39,287 nt of DNA from JALJPB01 sp963933115 (GTDB taxonomy: Bacteria; Pseudomonadota; Gammaproteobacteria; Enterobacterales; Alteromonadaceae), in contig CAWVSL010000027.1 of assembly GCA_963933115.1 (NCBI GenBank), forward strand, positions 1-39,287. The letters run 5' to 3'. The position numbers and the translations under genes were made by a program. This document shows, piece after piece, positions 23,695 through 33,218 of the stretch (position 1 is its first letter; each line of letters starts with the position of its first letter). The notes beneath the pieces are model-generated. The model ran no database searches. It had not been told where the DNA came from and saw nothing but the letters and a program-made list of their open reading frames with translations.

Positions 23695-26045
23695 CTTTTC
23701 CTAATAACCTAAGTTTAGGTCGCTTGATTCGTTACCCTAAAGACCATCCGTTAAGTTATCGTATGATGGTTTATATTACCCTCTGTAGTTTTGTTTTTAT
23801 TATGCTGTCTGCCGCATTACAAATTACCTTAGATTATCGTCGAGAGATGCGAAATATCGATCAACAAATTAACTTAATTCATACCAGCTATATCGCCAGC
23901 TTAGCACGCAGTATGTGGGATTTTGATCAGGCACAGCTTGAATTACAACTTAAAGGGATTAAGGCGCTGCCAGATATCATTAGCCTTGAGCTTAAAGACC
24001 ATACGGATAAAACGCTGATTCGTTTGCCTGAGTTATTTGTTGATAGTAACTTAAATGTCATGAAAACAAGTGTTGAGCTCAGTATTTCTAAAAAGGAGGG
24101 GGGCAGGGTTAATAATAATGAACAAGCCAATGTGCGGCAGTTGGGAACACTCATTATCGGAACTAATCTAACCACTATCTATGCGAGATTATGGCGCACT
24201 GGCTTTACTATATTATTAAATCAGACATTACTTGTTGTACTCATCATGCTCGTGATCATCTTCATATTACAACAGCTAATAACTCGGCATCTCGAAAGTA
24301 TGGCAAGCTTCAGTAAAGCAATCGGCGACGGTGAACTTGAAGATCCCCTCACGTTAAGCCGACGACAACCCAGTTCCCCTGACGAGTTAAATCAATTGGC
24401 TAATGCGCTTAATGAGATGCGGCTTGCTATTCGTCACGATATAAAACGACGTGAACAGGAACAGCAAGCCCTTCGTTACAATAGAGATCAACTCCAAGAA
24501 ATGGTAGAACGTCGGACCATGAGTTTGCAGCAAGCTAAGGAAGTTGCTGAGGAAGCTAATAAGGCCAAATCACAATTTCTCGCGACTATGAGTCATGAAA
24601 TTCGTACGCCAATGAATGGTATGCTCGGCATGATTCAACTATTACAAAACAATGAGCTTGCTAAATCGCAGTCTGAACGAGTGAAGATATTGCATGACTC
24701 AACTGAAGTATTACTTGAAACCTTTGATCATGTATTGCAATACGCTCAGCTGGAAGAGGGGAGTTACGTTTGCTCAAAATCTTTTTTCTCACTCGACCAA
24801 CTACTCCATAGTATTATCAGTTTGATGCAGCCTAACGCTGATGAAAAAGATTTAAAGTTAAAGCTAGATGGTTTAACCACCGATGTTTGCTTTTATGATG
24901 CGGCAGTTAGCTTACGTCAGATTTTAACCAATTTATTAGCCAATGCGATCAAATTTACCGATCACGGTGAAGTATTGCTCCGTGTCACTGATCTTGAACA
25001 CCATGATAATAAATACCGTTTACGGTTTTCAATCCATGATAGTGGTATTGGTATTAAATCCTCACTACAGCAGCATATATTTGAACGTTTCACCCAGGCC
25101 GATGAGTCTATTACTCGTCGCTTTGGTGGAACTGGTTTAGGGCTTTCTATATGTCGTCAATTATGTCAAGAAATGGGTGGTCAAATAGGTGTTGAGAGTG
25201 AGCTTGGGCAAGGCAGTGTTTTCTCGGTTGAGGTAACGCTGGAAGTAGCTAAAGCCAGTGAATATAAAGCTAAAACCCTGTTACCTATATTGCCAGCCCT
25301 AAAGATTCTATTAGTTGAAGATTTAGAAATTAACCAACAGGTGCTGCTGGGTTTGCTTGAACAACACCAAGTTAAATTGGCTGATGATGGTTACAAAGCG
25401 ATAAAAATGGTTAATAAAGAAACCTTTGATATTATTCTGATGGATATGCACTTACCTGGAATAGGTGGCTTGGATATTAGTGCGAAAATCCGAGAAAATC
25501 CAATGTCTTGTAACTATAAAACGCCAATAATTGCTTTAACTGCTAGTGTTCGTCCCGATGATATCCAGGAATATTTTCATGCTGGATTACAAGATGTGGT
25601 CGCTAAACCTGTCAAGCAACAACTGTTACTAACGGCTATAGAACGTGCATTAGCCAGCGAAGAATCCAACCTTTCTATAGTGGCTCCCAAAATAAATATT
25701 ACCAGTGAACCCTTGTTACTGGATCTGTCAATCATTGACACTCATTTACAAATTTTAGGCCCAGAAAAATTGGCAAAACTGATGCAGACTTTTTGTAATA
25801 CTCATCAAAAAATTTGGCCAGCCTTGCAACTGAGTATAGTAAGTGACGACCATTACGAGGTAGAACAACTAGCGCATCAACTTGCGGGTGCCTGCGATAT
25901 GCTAGGCTTCGCAAAAGCGAGTTACTTGTTACGCCAACTCGAACAGAACGCTAAAGAGGGTATTATTGCGTCAGAATCAGCGCTCATTATCCAACTTGAG
26001 CTCGTTATGAGCAAGAGTGTCGATAAGGCGGCTAAATGGATATAG
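23691..26045 (+). CDS. hybrid sensor histidine kinase (HisKA-HATPase-REC-HPt)
   Basis: A 784-aa tripartite kinase. Helix TM1 lies at about 26-46 and TM2 at about 174-197; they bracket a periplasmic sensor domain of about 125 residues with SMWDFDQAQL near its start. A HAMP-like segment and coiled coil follow (about 198-290). HisKA has SHEIRTP with His302. The ATPase has the N box NLLANAIKF (Asn418), G1 DSGIGI and G2 GGTGLGL. The receiver domain (538-655) has Asp585 and Lys639. The HPt domain (about 680-775) has His729 in AHQLAG. The full His-Asp-His relay to the upstream regulator's Asp55 is thus present. The architecture resembles TorS/EvgS/BvgS-like kinases, but the sensor domain is short and the binding protein is encoded separately. 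Confidence 0.93.
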   Translation: MTFPNNLSLGRLIRYPKDHPLSYRMMVYITLCSFVFIMLSAALQITLDYRREMRNIDQQINLIHTSYIASLARSMWDFDQAQLELQLKGIKALPDIISLELKDHTDKTLIRLPELFVDSNLNVMKTSVELSISKKEGGRVNNNEQANVRQLGTLIIGTNLTTIYARLWRTGFTILLNQTLLVVLIMLVIIFILQQLITRHLESMASFSKAIGDGELEDPLTLSRRQPSSPDELNQLANALNEMRLAIRHDIKRREQEQQALRYNRDQLQEMVERRTMSLQQAKEVAEEANKAKSQFLATMSHEIRTPMNGMLGMIQLLQNNELAKSQSERVKILHDSTEVLLETFDHVLQYAQLEEGSYVCSKSFFSLDQLLHSIISLMQPNADEKDLKLKLDGLTTDVCFYDAAVSLRQILTNLLANAIKFTDHGEVLLRVTDLEHHDNKYRLRFSIHDSGIGIKSSLQQHIFERFTQADESITRRFGGTGLGLSICRQLCQEMGGQIGVESELGQGSVFSVEVTLEVAKASEYKAKTLLPILPALKILLVEDLEINQQVLLGLLEQHQVKLADDGYKAIKMVNKETFDIILMDMHLPGIGGLDISAKIRENPMSCNYKTPIIALTASVRPDDIQEYFHAGLQDVVAKPVKQQLLLTAIERALASEESNLSIVAPKINITSEPLLLDLSIIDTHLQILGPEKLAKLMQTFCNTHQKIWPALQLSIVSDDHYEVEQLAHQLAGACDMLGFAKASYLLRQLEQNAKEGIIASESALIIQLELVMSKSVDKAAKWI

Positions 26046-26268
26046 CTTATTTTGAAATACAAAAGCTTATTACCTTAAATACTCATCATCTTTAAGTAAC
26101 CCCCTCCTTAATTAGCTAGGTATATTGCCTTTTTATTTTTCATTTACATTTTTTTACAAACTATTTATTCTGAGTTTACATCTATCCTTTATTGTTAGTA
26201 GATAAGTGGGAAATAGCTCAAGTTTTTGAAATATTGCTTACTACCTGAAACCCTTACAGGAGTATAAA

Positions 26269-27753
26269 ATGACTAAGAATAAGAAAGTAAAGCCCAGCTT
26301 CTTTATGGCCATATTACCAATAATATTGACACTATCATTATTGGCTATTCAATTATTCTATTATGGTGACTTTACCCCCCATATACCGCTAGCTATTGGT
26401 ATTGCGATTACGGCAACATTAGGCTGGTTTCGTGGTTACAGCTGGGATGATATCGAAAAAGGGGTGATGCATGTTGTCCGTGTTGGGCTTCCGTCTATCG
26501 CTATTCTAATGACCGTTGGTATGATTGTTGGTGTCTGGATTGCTAGTGGTACGGTACCGGTACTGATTTTTTATGGTCTTAAAGTATTAAATCCTGAGGT
26601 GTTTTTAGCTGCAGGTATGCTTTTGTGTGCAGTTGTATCGGTGTCTTTAGGTACCTCTTGGGGGACAACGGGTACAATAGGACTTGCCTTGATGGGTATT
26701 GGTTCAGGTTTTGATATCCCAATGTATTGGACTGCTGGCGCTGTAGTTTCAGGCGCCTTTTTTGGTGATAAAATATCACCACTCTCAGATACTACTAATT
26801 TGGCACCGGCAGTAACGGGAGTCAATCTATTTGATCATATTCGTAACATGATGCCGACAACCGTTCCAGCGATGCTTATTGCGCTGGTCATTTATTTATT
26901 TGTCGGCTTCAATTTTATTGGATCGAATGAGGTCGATTTTTCTAAAATTGAAGCCATTACCAATGGTCTAGAAAATAACTTTAATCTGTCCTTGTTCGTC
27001 TTACTTCCACCACTATTGGTTATTGTACTTGCGTTAAAAAAAATGCCGGCACTTCCTTCGTTGTTTGCCGGGGTAATGTTTGGCGCTTTACTGGCGATAT
27101 TTGTTCAGGGTGCTTCATTGCATGAAGTTTTCAACTTTATGCAATCAGGATATAAGATTGAAACAGGTGTTGCTGAAATAGACGGTTTGTTAAATCGAGG
27201 GGGTATTCAATCGATGACATGGGTTATTACACTCGTTATCATTGCGTTAGGCTTCGGTGGTGCGCTTGAACGAACCCATTGTCTGGATACAATTATTAGT
27301 GTGTTGCTTAGTCGGGTTAAATCATTTTTTGGTTTACAAGCCGCTGCTACCAGTACCGCTATTGCTACCAACCTTGTAGCTGGCGACCCTTACCTTTCTA
27401 TTGCCTTACCGGGTCGAATGTTTGCCTCTGCTTATGTTAAGCGAGGTTACTCAAAACTAAATTTATCACGTGCTGTAGAAGAAGGTGGAACTTTGATTTC
27501 TCCTCTAGTGCCATGGAATGCAGGTGGCGCTTTTGTTATCACAGCATTGGGTTTGGGTATCAGCGACGGTAATATTGAAAATCTACTTTATATACCCCTA
27601 GCATTTGCGTGTTGGCTATCCCCACTCATTGGTCTGACTTATGCCGCATTTGGACACTTTTCACCGAAGCTTTCTGAGCAGGAATTAGCTCGATATAACC
27701 TTGAAGAAGAGGGTAATTCTTTAGATGAAAGTGCAGAAATAAAGACAGACTGA
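26269..27753 (+). CDS. nhaC: NhaC-family Na+/H+ antiporter-like carrier
   Basis: A 494-aa inner-membrane carrier with about 11-12 hydrophobic segments. Family marks are SVSLGTSWGTTGTIG, FFGDKISPLSDTTNLAPAVTG, and the second repeat LVAGDPYLSIALPGRM with EEGGTLISPLVPWNAGGAF. NhaC proteins exchange Na+ and H+; close relatives such as MleN also exchange organic anions. The cytosolic C-terminus is acidic (EEEGNSLDESAE). A clear CAGGAG Shine-Dalgarno precedes the ATG. It lies between the phosphorelay and soxBDAG in the same direction, 176 bases from soxB, so it may move the substrate or balance sodium for that pathway. Family assignment is firm; the transported solute is not. Confidence 0.88.
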   Translation: MTKNKKVKPSFFMAILPIILTLSLLAIQLFYYGDFTPHIPLAIGIAITATLGWFRGYSWDDIEKGVMHVVRVGLPSIAILMTVGMIVGVWIASGTVPVLIFYGLKVLNPEVFLAAGMLLCAVVSVSLGTSWGTTGTIGLALMGIGSGFDIPMYWTAGAVVSGAFFGDKISPLSDTTNLAPAVTGVNLFDHIRNMMPTTVPAMLIALVIYLFVGFNFIGSNEVDFSKIEAITNGLENNFNLSLFVLLPPLLVIVLALKKMPALPSLFAGVMFGALLAIFVQGASLHEVFNFMQSGYKIETGVAEIDGLLNRGGIQSMTWVITLVIIALGFGGALERTHCLDTIISVLLSRVKSFFGLQAAATSTAIATNLVAGDPYLSIALPGRMFASAYVKRGYSKLNLSRAVEEGGTLISPLVPWNAGGAFVITALGLGISDGNIENLLYIPLAFACWLSPLIGLTYAAFGHFSPKLSEQELARYNLEEEGNSLDESAEIKTD

Positions 27754-27795
27754 GTCTCCATAATAGAAAAGCTTAACAATATAATTATTTGTTCT

Positions 27796-27830
27796 CACTG
27801 CACATCAGACTCATCTGTTGTTATGCAGTG
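27796..27830. other. stem-loop in the nhaC-soxB gap
   Basis: CACTGCA (27796-27802) and TGCAGTG (27824-27830) form a 7-bp stem, extended by TTCT/AGAA with one bulge, around a 21-base loop. It is followed by A-rich sequence, not T, so it is not a standard terminator on the + strand. It could be an operator or a leader structure for the sox genes. Confidence 0.35.
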
Positions 27831-27928
27831 AAGAAAAAGATTAAGTAGATCATTAATTGTTACACCCGAGATCTCAGTGAGTCAGGTCTCCTTATTTATT
27901 CATCATATATTTAGAAAAAGGTAAGCCC

Positions 27929-29179
27929 ATGCAACAATATTCAGGTTTCGGTTTATTAAAACACTCGTTAAGTTACCACGAAAACTGGCAAAGGGTGTGG
28001 AGTAATCCTACCCCTAAAAAACATTATGACGTCGTAATTATTGGTGGTGGTGGCCATGGTCTAGCTACCGCCTATTACCTGGCTAAAGAACACGGTATTA
28101 CTAATATAGCGGTGATTGAAAAAGGCTATTTGGGCGGTGGTAATACCGCCCGTAATACCACCATTGTCCGTTCAAACTACTTATGGGACGAAGCCTCTCA
28201 TTTATATGAACACTCCTTAAAACTCTGGGAAGGTTTAGCCCAAGAACTCAATTATAATTTGATGTTTAGCCAACGTGGTGTGCTAAACCTTGGCCACACA
28301 TTGCAAGACATGCGTGACATTGAGCGACGCGTTAATGCCAATCGTCTTAACGGTATTGATGGTGAAGTACTGACCAATGCCCAAGTACAAGAAAAAGTGC
28401 CTATTTTAGACTGTTCTCAAGGCGCCCGTTATCCTGTTATGGGAGCGTCATGGCAGGCGCGAGCAGGTACAGCTCGACACGATGCGGTTGCTTGGGGATA
28501 TGCTCGCGCAGCCGATGCCTTAGGGGTTGATTTATTGCAGCAAACTGAAGTCACCGGTATTCGTCGCAAAGACGGTGCAGTAGAGGGGGTTGAAACCAAT
28601 CGCGGCTTTATTTCCGCGAATAAGGTGGGGAGTGTGACTGCGGGTAACTCAAGCCTTATCGCTAAGATGGTGGGTATGGAATTACCGCTTGAGTCACATC
28701 CACTACAAGCTATGGTTTCTGAGCCATTAAAACCGATTCTAAATACTGTCGTTATGTCCAATCATGTCCACGGTTATATCAGTCAATCGGACAAGGGTGA
28801 CTTGGTCATTGGCGCAGGTATTGATAGTTATTTAGGTTACGGTCAACGTGGCTCATTCAATGTTGTTGAGCATACCATTGCCGCTATTATTGAAATGTTT
28901 CCTATTTTTAGTCGGGTGCGACTTAATCGCGCATGGGGTGGCGTTGTTGATACCTGTCCTGACGCTTGCCCTATTATTTCTAAAACGCCAACCAAAGGCC
29001 TTTATTTTAACTGTGGTTGGGGTACGGGTGGTTTTAAGGCGACGCCTGGCTCAGGTCATGTTTTTGCCCATACTATCGCTCACGATGAGCCACATCCGTT
29101 AGCGAAACCCTTTAGTCTCGACCGATTTTCATCGGGCGAACTTATTGACGAACACGGCGCAGCCGGTGTTGCCCACTAG
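27929..29179 (+). CDS. soxB: sarcosine oxidase, beta subunit
   Basis: SoxB, 416 aa, is the flavoprotein subunit of heterotetrameric sarcosine oxidase that oxidises sarcosine (N-methylglycine). The FAD-binding motif VVIIGGGGHGLATAYYLA (about 35-52) and the DAO fold are clear. GGNTARNTTIVRSNY follows, as in the family. The RHD triplet at 183-185 lies where relatives attach FMN covalently through His, so His184 is the likely site. The C-terminal NCGWGTGGFKATPGSG binds flavin. AAGG precedes the ATG. It is the first gene of a tight soxBDAG operon, 11 bases before soxD. The reaction yields glycine, H2O2 and a C1 unit passed to tetrahydrofolate. Confidence 0.96.
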   Translation: MQQYSGFGLLKHSLSYHENWQRVWSNPTPKKHYDVVIIGGGGHGLATAYYLAKEHGITNIAVIEKGYLGGGNTARNTTIVRSNYLWDEASHLYEHSLKLWEGLAQELNYNLMFSQRGVLNLGHTLQDMRDIERRVNANRLNGIDGEVLTNAQVQEKVPILDCSQGARYPVMGASWQARAGTARHDAVAWGYARAADALGVDLLQQTEVTGIRRKDGAVEGVETNRGFISANKVGSVTAGNSSLIAKMVGMELPLESHPLQAMVSEPLKPILNTVVMSNHVHGYISQSDKGDLVIGAGIDSYLGYGQRGSFNVVEHTIAAIIEMFPIFSRVRLNRAWGGVVDTCPDACPIISKTPTKGLYFNCGWGTGGFKATPGSGHVFAHTIAHDEPHPLAKPFSLDRFSSGELIDEHGAAGVAH

Positions 29180-29190
29180 AGGAAGTTATT

Positions 29191-29484
29191 ATGTTACTTA
29201 TCCATTGTCCTTATTGTGAAGAAATGCGCGAAGAAGAAGAGTTTAACCCGATAGGACAGGCACATATCGAGCGGCCACTCACTCCCGACGACTTAAGTGA
29301 TGAGCAATGGGCCCATTACTTATTTTTCCGTAAGAATCCTCGTGGGTTACATCACGAATTGTGGTTGCACGCCCATGGTTGTCGAAAATATTTTAATATG
29401 ACTCGGCACACGGTAACGTATGAAATTATGGCAACTTATAAAATGGGTGAACAACCCAGTGTTACCCCAAGTGAAGAAGGCTAA
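29191..29484 (+). CDS. soxD: sarcosine oxidase, delta subunit
   Basis: SoxD, 97 aa, is the small zinc-binding subunit of the heterotetramer. The zinc ligands known from crystal structures are conserved: Cys6 and Cys9 in IHCPYCEE, His60 and Cys64 in WLHAHGCRKYF. The RNTHEVL-like downstream part reads TRHTVTYEI. It starts with an AGAGGA ribosome site 11 bases after soxB and stops two bases before soxA. Confidence 0.95.
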   Translation: MLLIHCPYCEEMREEEEFNPIGQAHIERPLTPDDLSDEQWAHYLFFRKNPRGLHHELWLHAHGCRKYFNMTRHTVTYEIMATYKMGEQPSVTPSEEG

Positions 29485-29486
29485 TC

Positions 29487-32400
29487 ATGAACCAAATCAA
29501 TCGGATAACTGCAAGTAGCCAGTACATTGATCGCAACCAGCCCCTAACGTTTACTTTTAACGGTAAAACGTTTCACGGGTTTGAGGGTGATACCCTAGCA
29601 TCCGCTTTGTTAGCCAATGGTGTTGACGTTGTTGGACGCAGTTTTAAATATTCTCGTCCTCGCGGTATCATTACCAGTGACTCACAAGAGCCTAACGCCA
29701 TTTTTCAAATTGGCTCGACACAGGCGACCACTATTCCCAACCCCCGTGCGACACAAACTGACCTTTATCAGGGCTTGGTAGCGAGTTCTACTAATGGCTG
29801 GCCTACACTTGACTTTGATTTAATGTCAACAGTTGGCAAGCTCGGTGGTGCAATGATGCCCGCTGGCTTTTATTATAAAACTTTTATGTTCCCTCAGTCG
29901 CTATGGATGTCTTATGAGCATTTGATCCGCAAAGGCGCTGGCTTAGGCGCTAGTCCACAACAACGGGATCCAGACAGTTATGATAAAATGCATCATCATT
30001 GTGATGTCATGATTGTTGGTGGTGGTCCTGCAGGTTTGTCGGCGGCATTAGCGGCCGCATCAGCAGGTGCAAGGGTTATCCTTTGTGATGAACAAAATCA
30101 ATTAGGTGGTCACTTATTGTGCAGTAAACAGCTTATCGATCAGCAAGACCCCAGCAAATGGGTCGAACAGGTTGTTGCTCAATTAGTGGCAATGGACAAT
30201 GTGATGTTATTACCTCGCAGTACCGTTTTTGGTTATTACGATCATAATTTAGTTGGTATTAATGAACGTCGTACCGATCACTTAGGCGAGCACCAGGGAC
30301 AAAGTACCCGTCAACGCTTGCATAAAGTGAGAGCAAAACAGGTGGTTTTGGCAACAGGCGCTCATGAACGTCCCCTCGTTTATGGCAACAATGATGTACC
30401 AGGATGTATGCTGGCGAATGCAATTTCTACCTATATTAACCGCTATGATGTAGTGCCGGGTAATAAATTGGTGTTAATGACAACCAATGATAATGCTTAT
30501 AAGACGGCCATTGATTGGCATCAGGCCAACCGTAAAGTGGTCACTATCGTTGATACGCGAAGCTCGTCCGATGGTGATTGGGTTAATCAGGCAAAAAAGC
30601 TAGGGATCAACATCATCTTTGGCCATGCCGTTATCGACGTCAAAGGAAGTAAGCGAGTAAAGGGTGTTGATATTGCGCCTATTAATCCAGCTAATCATAG
30701 TGTAACGGGCAAGGCGACATATTTTGCTTGTGATACGGTGGCCAGTTCTGGTGGTTGGAGCCCCGTAATCCATTTATCTTCACATACGGGATCTCGTCCT
30801 GTTTGGCAAGAGGATATTGCCGGTTTTGTGCCAGGTGCAACGGTACAAAAGCAACATATTTGTGGCGGACTTGAAGGTGTTTACGCTTTATCCCAAGTGA
30901 TCAGTGATGGCTTTACCACTGGCGCAGTCGCTGCAAAAGCAGCCGGTAAGGGTGGGGGTGGTTATAAAGAAGAATTACCACAAATAACAGATCCGAAAGA
31001 AGCTTCTTCAATGGCTTTGTATCATATCCCTCACAGTAAAAAAACCAGCCGTGCACCCAAGCAATTTGTTGATTACCAAAACGATGTTACTGCTGCGGGT
31101 ATTGAGCTAGCTAACCGAGAAGGCTTTGAGTCAATCGAGCATGTAAAACGTTATACCGCATTAGGTTTTGGTACCGATCAAGGTAAGCTAGGGAATATTA
31201 ATGGTATGGCGATAACCGCTAAGTCGTTAGGTAAAACGATCCCCGAAACGGGTACAACGATCTTTCGTCCCATGTATACCCCAACAACGTTTGGTGCTTT
31301 AGCAGGTGCTGATGTTAAGCATTTGTTTGACCCCGCACGCTTTAGTGCCATGCATAAATGGCATCTAGACAATGGCGCCGAATTTGAAGATGTCGGTCAA
31401 TGGAAAAGACCTTGGTATTTCCCACAACCGGGTGAAACTATGCAGCAATCACTGGAGCGTGAGTGTTTGGCTACCCGCAACAGCGTTGGTATTCTAGATG
31501 CGTCAACCTTAGGTAAAATCGATATACAAGGGAAAGATGCGCGAGAATTTTTAAACCGTATTTACACCAACCCATGGAGTAAGTTAGCCGTTGGCAAATG
31601 TCGATATGGTGTAATGTGTAAAGAAGACGGTATGGTTTTTGATGATGGGGTTACCGCCTGCCTTGATGACAATCGTTTTATTATGACGACAACGACGGGG
31701 GGCGCTGCGGGTGTATTGCAATGGTTAGAGTTATGGCATCAAACTGAGTGGCCTGAGCTAGAAGTTTACTTCTCAACAGTGACAGATCATTGGTCAACGA
31801 TGACAGTATCAGGCCCTAATTCTCGTAAGGTGCTAGAAAAAATTTGTGATGTCGATGTCAGTAACGAGCAGTTCAAGTACATGGACTGGATAGAAGCTGA
31901 AGTGGCCGGTGTTAAAGCGCGTATATTCCGTATTTCCTTTACCGGTGAACTCTCTTTTGAAATTAACGTTCAAGCAAACTTTGGCATGCATACATGGCAA
32001 GCGGTAATGGCGGCCGGCAAAGCTTTTAATATTACGCCTTATGGTACTGAGACCATGCATATATTGCGAGCAGAAAAAGGCTTTATCATTGTTGGCCAAG
32101 ACACCGATGGCTCGGTGACCCCACAAGACTTGGATATGGATTGGGTGGTGGGTAAAAAGAAAGAATTTAGCTATATTGGTAAACGCTCTTGGAGCCGACT
32201 TGATAATACCCGCAAAGATCGTAAACAAATGGTGGGCTTGAAACCAATAGATCCTAAGGTAGTATTACCAGAAGGCGCACAAATCGTTTTTGATAAGCAC
32301 CAAGCGATCCCGATGACAATGGTTGGCCATGTTACCTCAAGTTATTACAGTGCTTGTCTGGGACACTCTTTTGCCTTAGCCGTCGTTAAAGGCGGGATTA

Positions 32401-32510
32401 ATCGCAAAGGAGACCATGTGTTTTTGCCCTTAAGTGATGGCACCACAGTTGAAGCTGAAATTTGCAGCCCGGTATTTTATGATCCCAAAGGAGACCGTCA
32501 ACATGTCTAA
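29487..32510 (+). CDS. soxA: sarcosine oxidase, alpha subunit
   Basis: SoxA, 1007 aa, binds NAD+ and carries the folate site. The N-terminal segment (about 10-100: FTFNGKTFHGFEGDTLASAL, RSFKYSRPRGI) is a Fer2_4-type domain without iron-sulfur cysteines, as usual. A dinucleotide-binding domain starts at about 173 (VMIVGGGPAGLSAALAA), followed by GAHERPLVY and the CDTVASSGGWSP segment. The C-terminal 400 residues are a GcvT-like aminomethyltransferase domain (TLGKIDIQGKDAREFLNRIY, then VSGPNSRKVL, FTGELSFEINV), which binds tetrahydrofolate and captures formaldehyde as methylene-THF. The length matches the family. The stop overlaps the soxG start by eight bases. Confidence 0.96.
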   Translation: MNQINRITASSQYIDRNQPLTFTFNGKTFHGFEGDTLASALLANGVDVVGRSFKYSRPRGIITSDSQEPNAIFQIGSTQATTIPNPRATQTDLYQGLVASSTNGWPTLDFDLMSTVGKLGGAMMPAGFYYKTFMFPQSLWMSYEHLIRKGAGLGASPQQRDPDSYDKMHHHCDVMIVGGGPAGLSAALAAASAGARVILCDEQNQLGGHLLCSKQLIDQQDPSKWVEQVVAQLVAMDNVMLLPRSTVFGYYDHNLVGINERRTDHLGEHQGQSTRQRLHKVRAKQVVLATGAHERPLVYGNNDVPGCMLANAISTYINRYDVVPGNKLVLMTTNDNAYKTAIDWHQANRKVVTIVDTRSSSDGDWVNQAKKLGINIIFGHAVIDVKGSKRVKGVDIAPINPANHSVTGKATYFACDTVASSGGWSPVIHLSSHTGSRPVWQEDIAGFVPGATVQKQHICGGLEGVYALSQVISDGFTTGAVAAKAAGKGGGGYKEELPQITDPKEASSMALYHIPHSKKTSRAPKQFVDYQNDVTAAGIELANREGFESIEHVKRYTALGFGTDQGKLGNINGMAITAKSLGKTIPETGTTIFRPMYTPTTFGALAGADVKHLFDPARFSAMHKWHLDNGAEFEDVGQWKRPWYFPQPGETMQQSLERECLATRNSVGILDASTLGKIDIQGKDAREFLNRIYTNPWSKLAVGKCRYGVMCKEDGMVFDDGVTACLDDNRFIMTTTTGGAAGVLQWLELWHQTEWPELEVYFSTVTDHWSTMTVSGPNSRKVLEKICDVDVSNEQFKYMDWIEAEVAGVKARIFRISFTGELSFEINVQANFGMHTWQAVMAAGKAFNITPYGTETMHILRAEKGFIIVGQDTDGSVTPQDLDMDWVVGKKKEFSYIGKRSWSRLDNTRKDRKQMVGLKPIDPKVVLPEGAQIVFDKHQAIPMTMVGHVTSSYYSACLGHSFALAVVKGGINRKGDHVFLPLSDGTTVEAEICSPVFYDPKGDRQHV

Positions 32511-33099
32511 TTCAATCCATCTAGAGTCACCACTACACCACGCCCAGCTTGAGCAATTAATTGGCCAATCAAGTACCAGTGGTATTGTCTTTCATGAGAA
32601 AAAATTATTGGGCCACCTTAACTTACGTGGTAACTGTGCCGATGCGGAGTTTTTGGCAGGTGTGCAAGCTGTTTTAGGGCTAGCACTGCCAATCAGGCCT
32701 TGCAGTAGTGCTTTGAGTGATGATACGCAGATAATGTGGCTAGCACCGGATGAGTGGTTAATTATTGTTGCTTCAGGTACCGAAACGGATGTTGAACAAA
32801 AACTTCGTGGTGCTTTAAAAGGGCACTTTGCTGTTAGTGATATTAGTGGTGCCCAAACCCTGCTTGAGTTAAGTGGTCGCCATGTTGTCGACTTAATGAA
32901 AAAGTCGACAGGCTACGATTTACATCTTGAGAATTTTCCTATTGGTAAAGTTATTGGTACCACGTTTGCCAAAGCAGGGGCTCATATCCTCCGTGTTAGC
33001 GAAGATAAGTTTCAACTGATTGTCCGCCGAAGTTTTTCTGACTATATTTGGTTATGGATCCAACATGGCAGTCAAGAATATGGCCTGAGTATTGTCTAA
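32503..33099 (+). CDS. soxG: sarcosine oxidase, gamma subunit
   Basis: SoxG, 198 aa, is the gamma subunit, itself a GcvT-fold relative that stabilises the heterotetramer. Typical segments are HLNLRGNCADAEFLAGVQAVLGLALP, WLAPDEWLII, AVSDISGAQTLLELSGRHVVDLMKKSTGYDLH and the closing SFSDYIWLWIQHGSQEYG. I chose the ATG at 32503, with AAAGGAG nine bases upstream inside soxA. A longer frame opening at 32434 would run over the soxA coding end and lacks support. It ends the tightly packed sox genes; purU follows after 119 bases. Confidence 0.93.
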   Translation: MSNSIHLESPLHHAQLEQLIGQSSTSGIVFHEKKLLGHLNLRGNCADAEFLAGVQAVLGLALPIRPCSSALSDDTQIMWLAPDEWLIIVASGTETDVEQKLRGALKGHFAVSDISGAQTLLELSGRHVVDLMKKSTGYDLHLENFPIGKVIGTTFAKAGAHILRVSEDKFQLIVRRSFSDYIWLWIQHGSQEYGLSIV

Positions 33100-33218
33100 T
33101 ACATTGGCTTTAATGCATCACCCTTTGACGTATTAATAGGTTATACCCTTGATCATAAAGTCACTGAGTTTAAGTTTTTTATATTCAGTGGCGTGTTCAA
33201 TTTAAAGTAGGATCGAAA

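Noticed and set aside
22172..26045. True torRTS for TMAO respiration
   Set aside because: The binding protein is of the SBP_bac_3 type, not TorT, and no torCAD or other TMAO reductase genes are nearby.
27754..27928. Glycine riboswitch or other leader RNA before soxB
   Set aside because: Only a 7-bp stem-loop is seen; the conserved aptamer core sequences are absent.
32434..32502. Upstream extension of soxG from the ATG at 32434
   Set aside because: It would overlap 77 bases of soxA coding sequence. The ATG at 32503 has a strong ribosome site and starts the conserved part.
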